Assembly (NCBI GenBank): GCA_029262955.1
Contig: JAJCYL010000710.1
Coordinates: 1 to 8,565 of the forward strand
Length of the DNA stretch: 8,565 nucleotides
Direction of reading: 5' to 3'
Source: Cytophagales bacterium
Lineage (GTDB): Bacteria > Bacteroidota > Bacteroidia > Cytophagales > Cyclobacteriaceae
The translations under genes and the position numbers were made by a program. Below are positions 7,648 to 8,565 of the stretch, in pieces. How positions within the stretch are numbered: the first letter of the stretch is position 1; the number at the start of each line of letters is the position of its first letter. The notes beneath the pieces are model-generated. The model was not told the DNA's origin. It saw only the letters and a list, made by a program, of their open reading frames with translations, and ran no database searches.

Positions 7648-8565
7648 ATGAACATATCCCAAAAATTTACTATTGACTATCAATATAATATCGAGTTTAC
7701 CCGAGATCTCTTTGATCCATCCAACCCAATTTTAAAAAATGCGCTGACCTCAAACGATTCAACCAAATCTACAAAGGCCGTTTTCGTAATTGATAAGGGT
7801 GTGATTGATTGTCATCCCAAACTTATTTCCAAGGTCACTTCCTACTTTGAGAATTTTTCTGAAATTGAGTTGGTTGCTATTCCCCTTATTGTAGCAGGTG
7901 GAGAAAAGACCAAGAATACGACAGATGAGTTTAATAAAACCCTGAGTCTAATTAACGAGGCCAAAATTGATCGCCATTCTTACTTGATAGCCATTGGCGG
8001 AGGTGCTGTGCTTGATATGGCAGGATTTGCTGCTTCAGTAGGACACAGAGGAATTCGACATATAAGAGTTCCTACTACCGTTCTGAGCCAAAACGATTCT
8101 GGAATAGGTGTTAAAAATGGCATCAACTACTTTGGAAAAAAGAATTTTATCGGTGCCTTTAGCCCTCCGGTTGCAGTTCTTAATGACATTACATTCTTGA
8201 CCACATTGGATGATCGGGATTGGAGATCAGGGGTGGCTGAAGCCATCAAAGTGGCCCTAATCAAAGACGCCCAATTTTTCAACTGGATAGAGCAAAATTG
8301 CAGTGCAATTAATGATCGTAATCTGGAGGTCATGCAAAAGTTGATTTATGATTGTGCCAAATTACATGGTCATCATATTGCTTACGGAAATGACCCCTTT
8401 GAAATGGGTTCTTCCAGACCACTCGATTTTGGTCACTGGTCAGCACACAAATTAGAACAGCTATCTGAGTTTGATTTAAGGCATGGTGAAGCCGTAGCTA
8501 TAGGCATCGCATTAGACGTCATTTATTCAAAGAAAATAGGCCTCTTGGATTCGGATTCTTGTGAG
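7648..8565 (+). CDS. eboD: EboD, sugar phosphate cyclase related to 3-dehydroquinate synthase (partial, C-terminus missing)
   Basis: The first 306 codons are present; the gene runs off the right edge. It belongs to the sugar phosphate cyclase superfamily (DHQ synthase, 2-epi-5-epi-valiolone synthase). Visible parts are GGEKTK (85-90), the NAD-binding GGGAVLDMAGF (117-127), RVPTTVLSQNDSGIGVKNGI (140-159) with K156, and K165-N166. Metal ligands are E198 (GVAEAIK), H263 (DFGHWSAH) and H279 (LRHGEAV), with the second active-site His at H267. These map one to one on the DHQ synthase residues E194, H271, H287 and H275. Positions that hold the substrate carboxylate in DHQ synthase differ, so the substrate is probably not DAHP but a sugar such as sedoheptulose 7-phosphate. 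The ATG at 7648 lies 32 bases after eboC and gives a normal N-terminus. Annotation as aroB would be wrong: this is the ebo-specific branch. Confidence 0.9.
   Translation, partial: MNISQKFTIDYQYNIEFTRDLFDPSNPILKNALTSNDSTKSTKAVFVIDKGVIDCHPKLISKVTSYFENFSEIELVAIPLIVAGGEKTKNTTDEFNKTLSLINEAKIDRHSYLIAIGGGAVLDMAGFAASVGHRGIRHIRVPTTVLSQNDSGIGVKNGINYFGKKNFIGAFSPPVAVLNDITFLTTLDDRDWRSGVAEAIKVALIKDAQFFNWIEQNCSAINDRNLEVMQKLIYDCAKLHGHHIAYGNDPFEMGSSRPLDFGHWSAHKLEQLSEFDLRHGEAVAIGIALDVIYSKKIGLLDSDSCE

Noticed and set aside
7648..8565. aroB (3-dehydroquinate synthase) for the last gene
   Set aside because: The superfamily is right, but the carboxylate-site residues differ and the gene sits directly after eboABC, so it is the EboD branch.
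1..8565. CRISPR array, tRNA, rRNA or insertion sequence
   Set aside because: I saw no regularly spaced direct repeats, no tRNA-like or rRNA-like sequence, and no transposase in any reading frame.

Overview
The window looks like chromosomal DNA from a Bacteroidota bacterium, probably of the Cytophagales/Cyclobacteriaceae type. It is moderately AT-rich, has no clear Shine-Dalgarno sequences before its starts, carries a large lipoprotein with a cytochrome c domain, and has an ebo gene cluster of the kind found in that phylum. The lineage is inferred from protein style, not from a marker gene.

Left half (1-4733), all on the minus strand and read right to left: a 1011-residue lipoprotein that joins a small beta-rich domain, a class I cytochrome c domain, a DUF6797-like region and a beta-propeller; a 12-TM MFS transporter; and the start of a D-psicose/D-tagatose 3-epimerase-like TIM-barrel enzyme that runs off the left edge. 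Gaps of 69 and 6 bases and a shared strand suggest one operon. It probably oxidises or senses a sugar or polyol outside the inner membrane, imports the product and isomerises it.

Middle (4734-4941): about 200 bases between two divergent transcription units. This must hold the promoters of both, but I could not identify convincing promoter boxes.

Right half (4942-8565), all on the plus strand: eboA, eboB, eboC and the first 306 codons of eboD, with gaps of 14, 14 and 32 bases. This is the first part of the ebo cluster, a conserved gene set found in bacteria (including cyanobacteria and Bacteroidota) and, by transfer, in eustigmatophyte algal plastids. In cyanobacteria it has been linked to moving a scytonemin precursor to the periplasm, but its product is unknown. 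The encoded activities suggest a pathway: EboD cyclises a sugar phosphate, EboC attaches a polyprenyl chain or acts on a prenylated lipid, EboB hydrolyses something, and EboA is a helical protein of unknown role. The usual partners eboE and eboF would be expected just beyond the right edge. This cluster is the most interesting content of the window.
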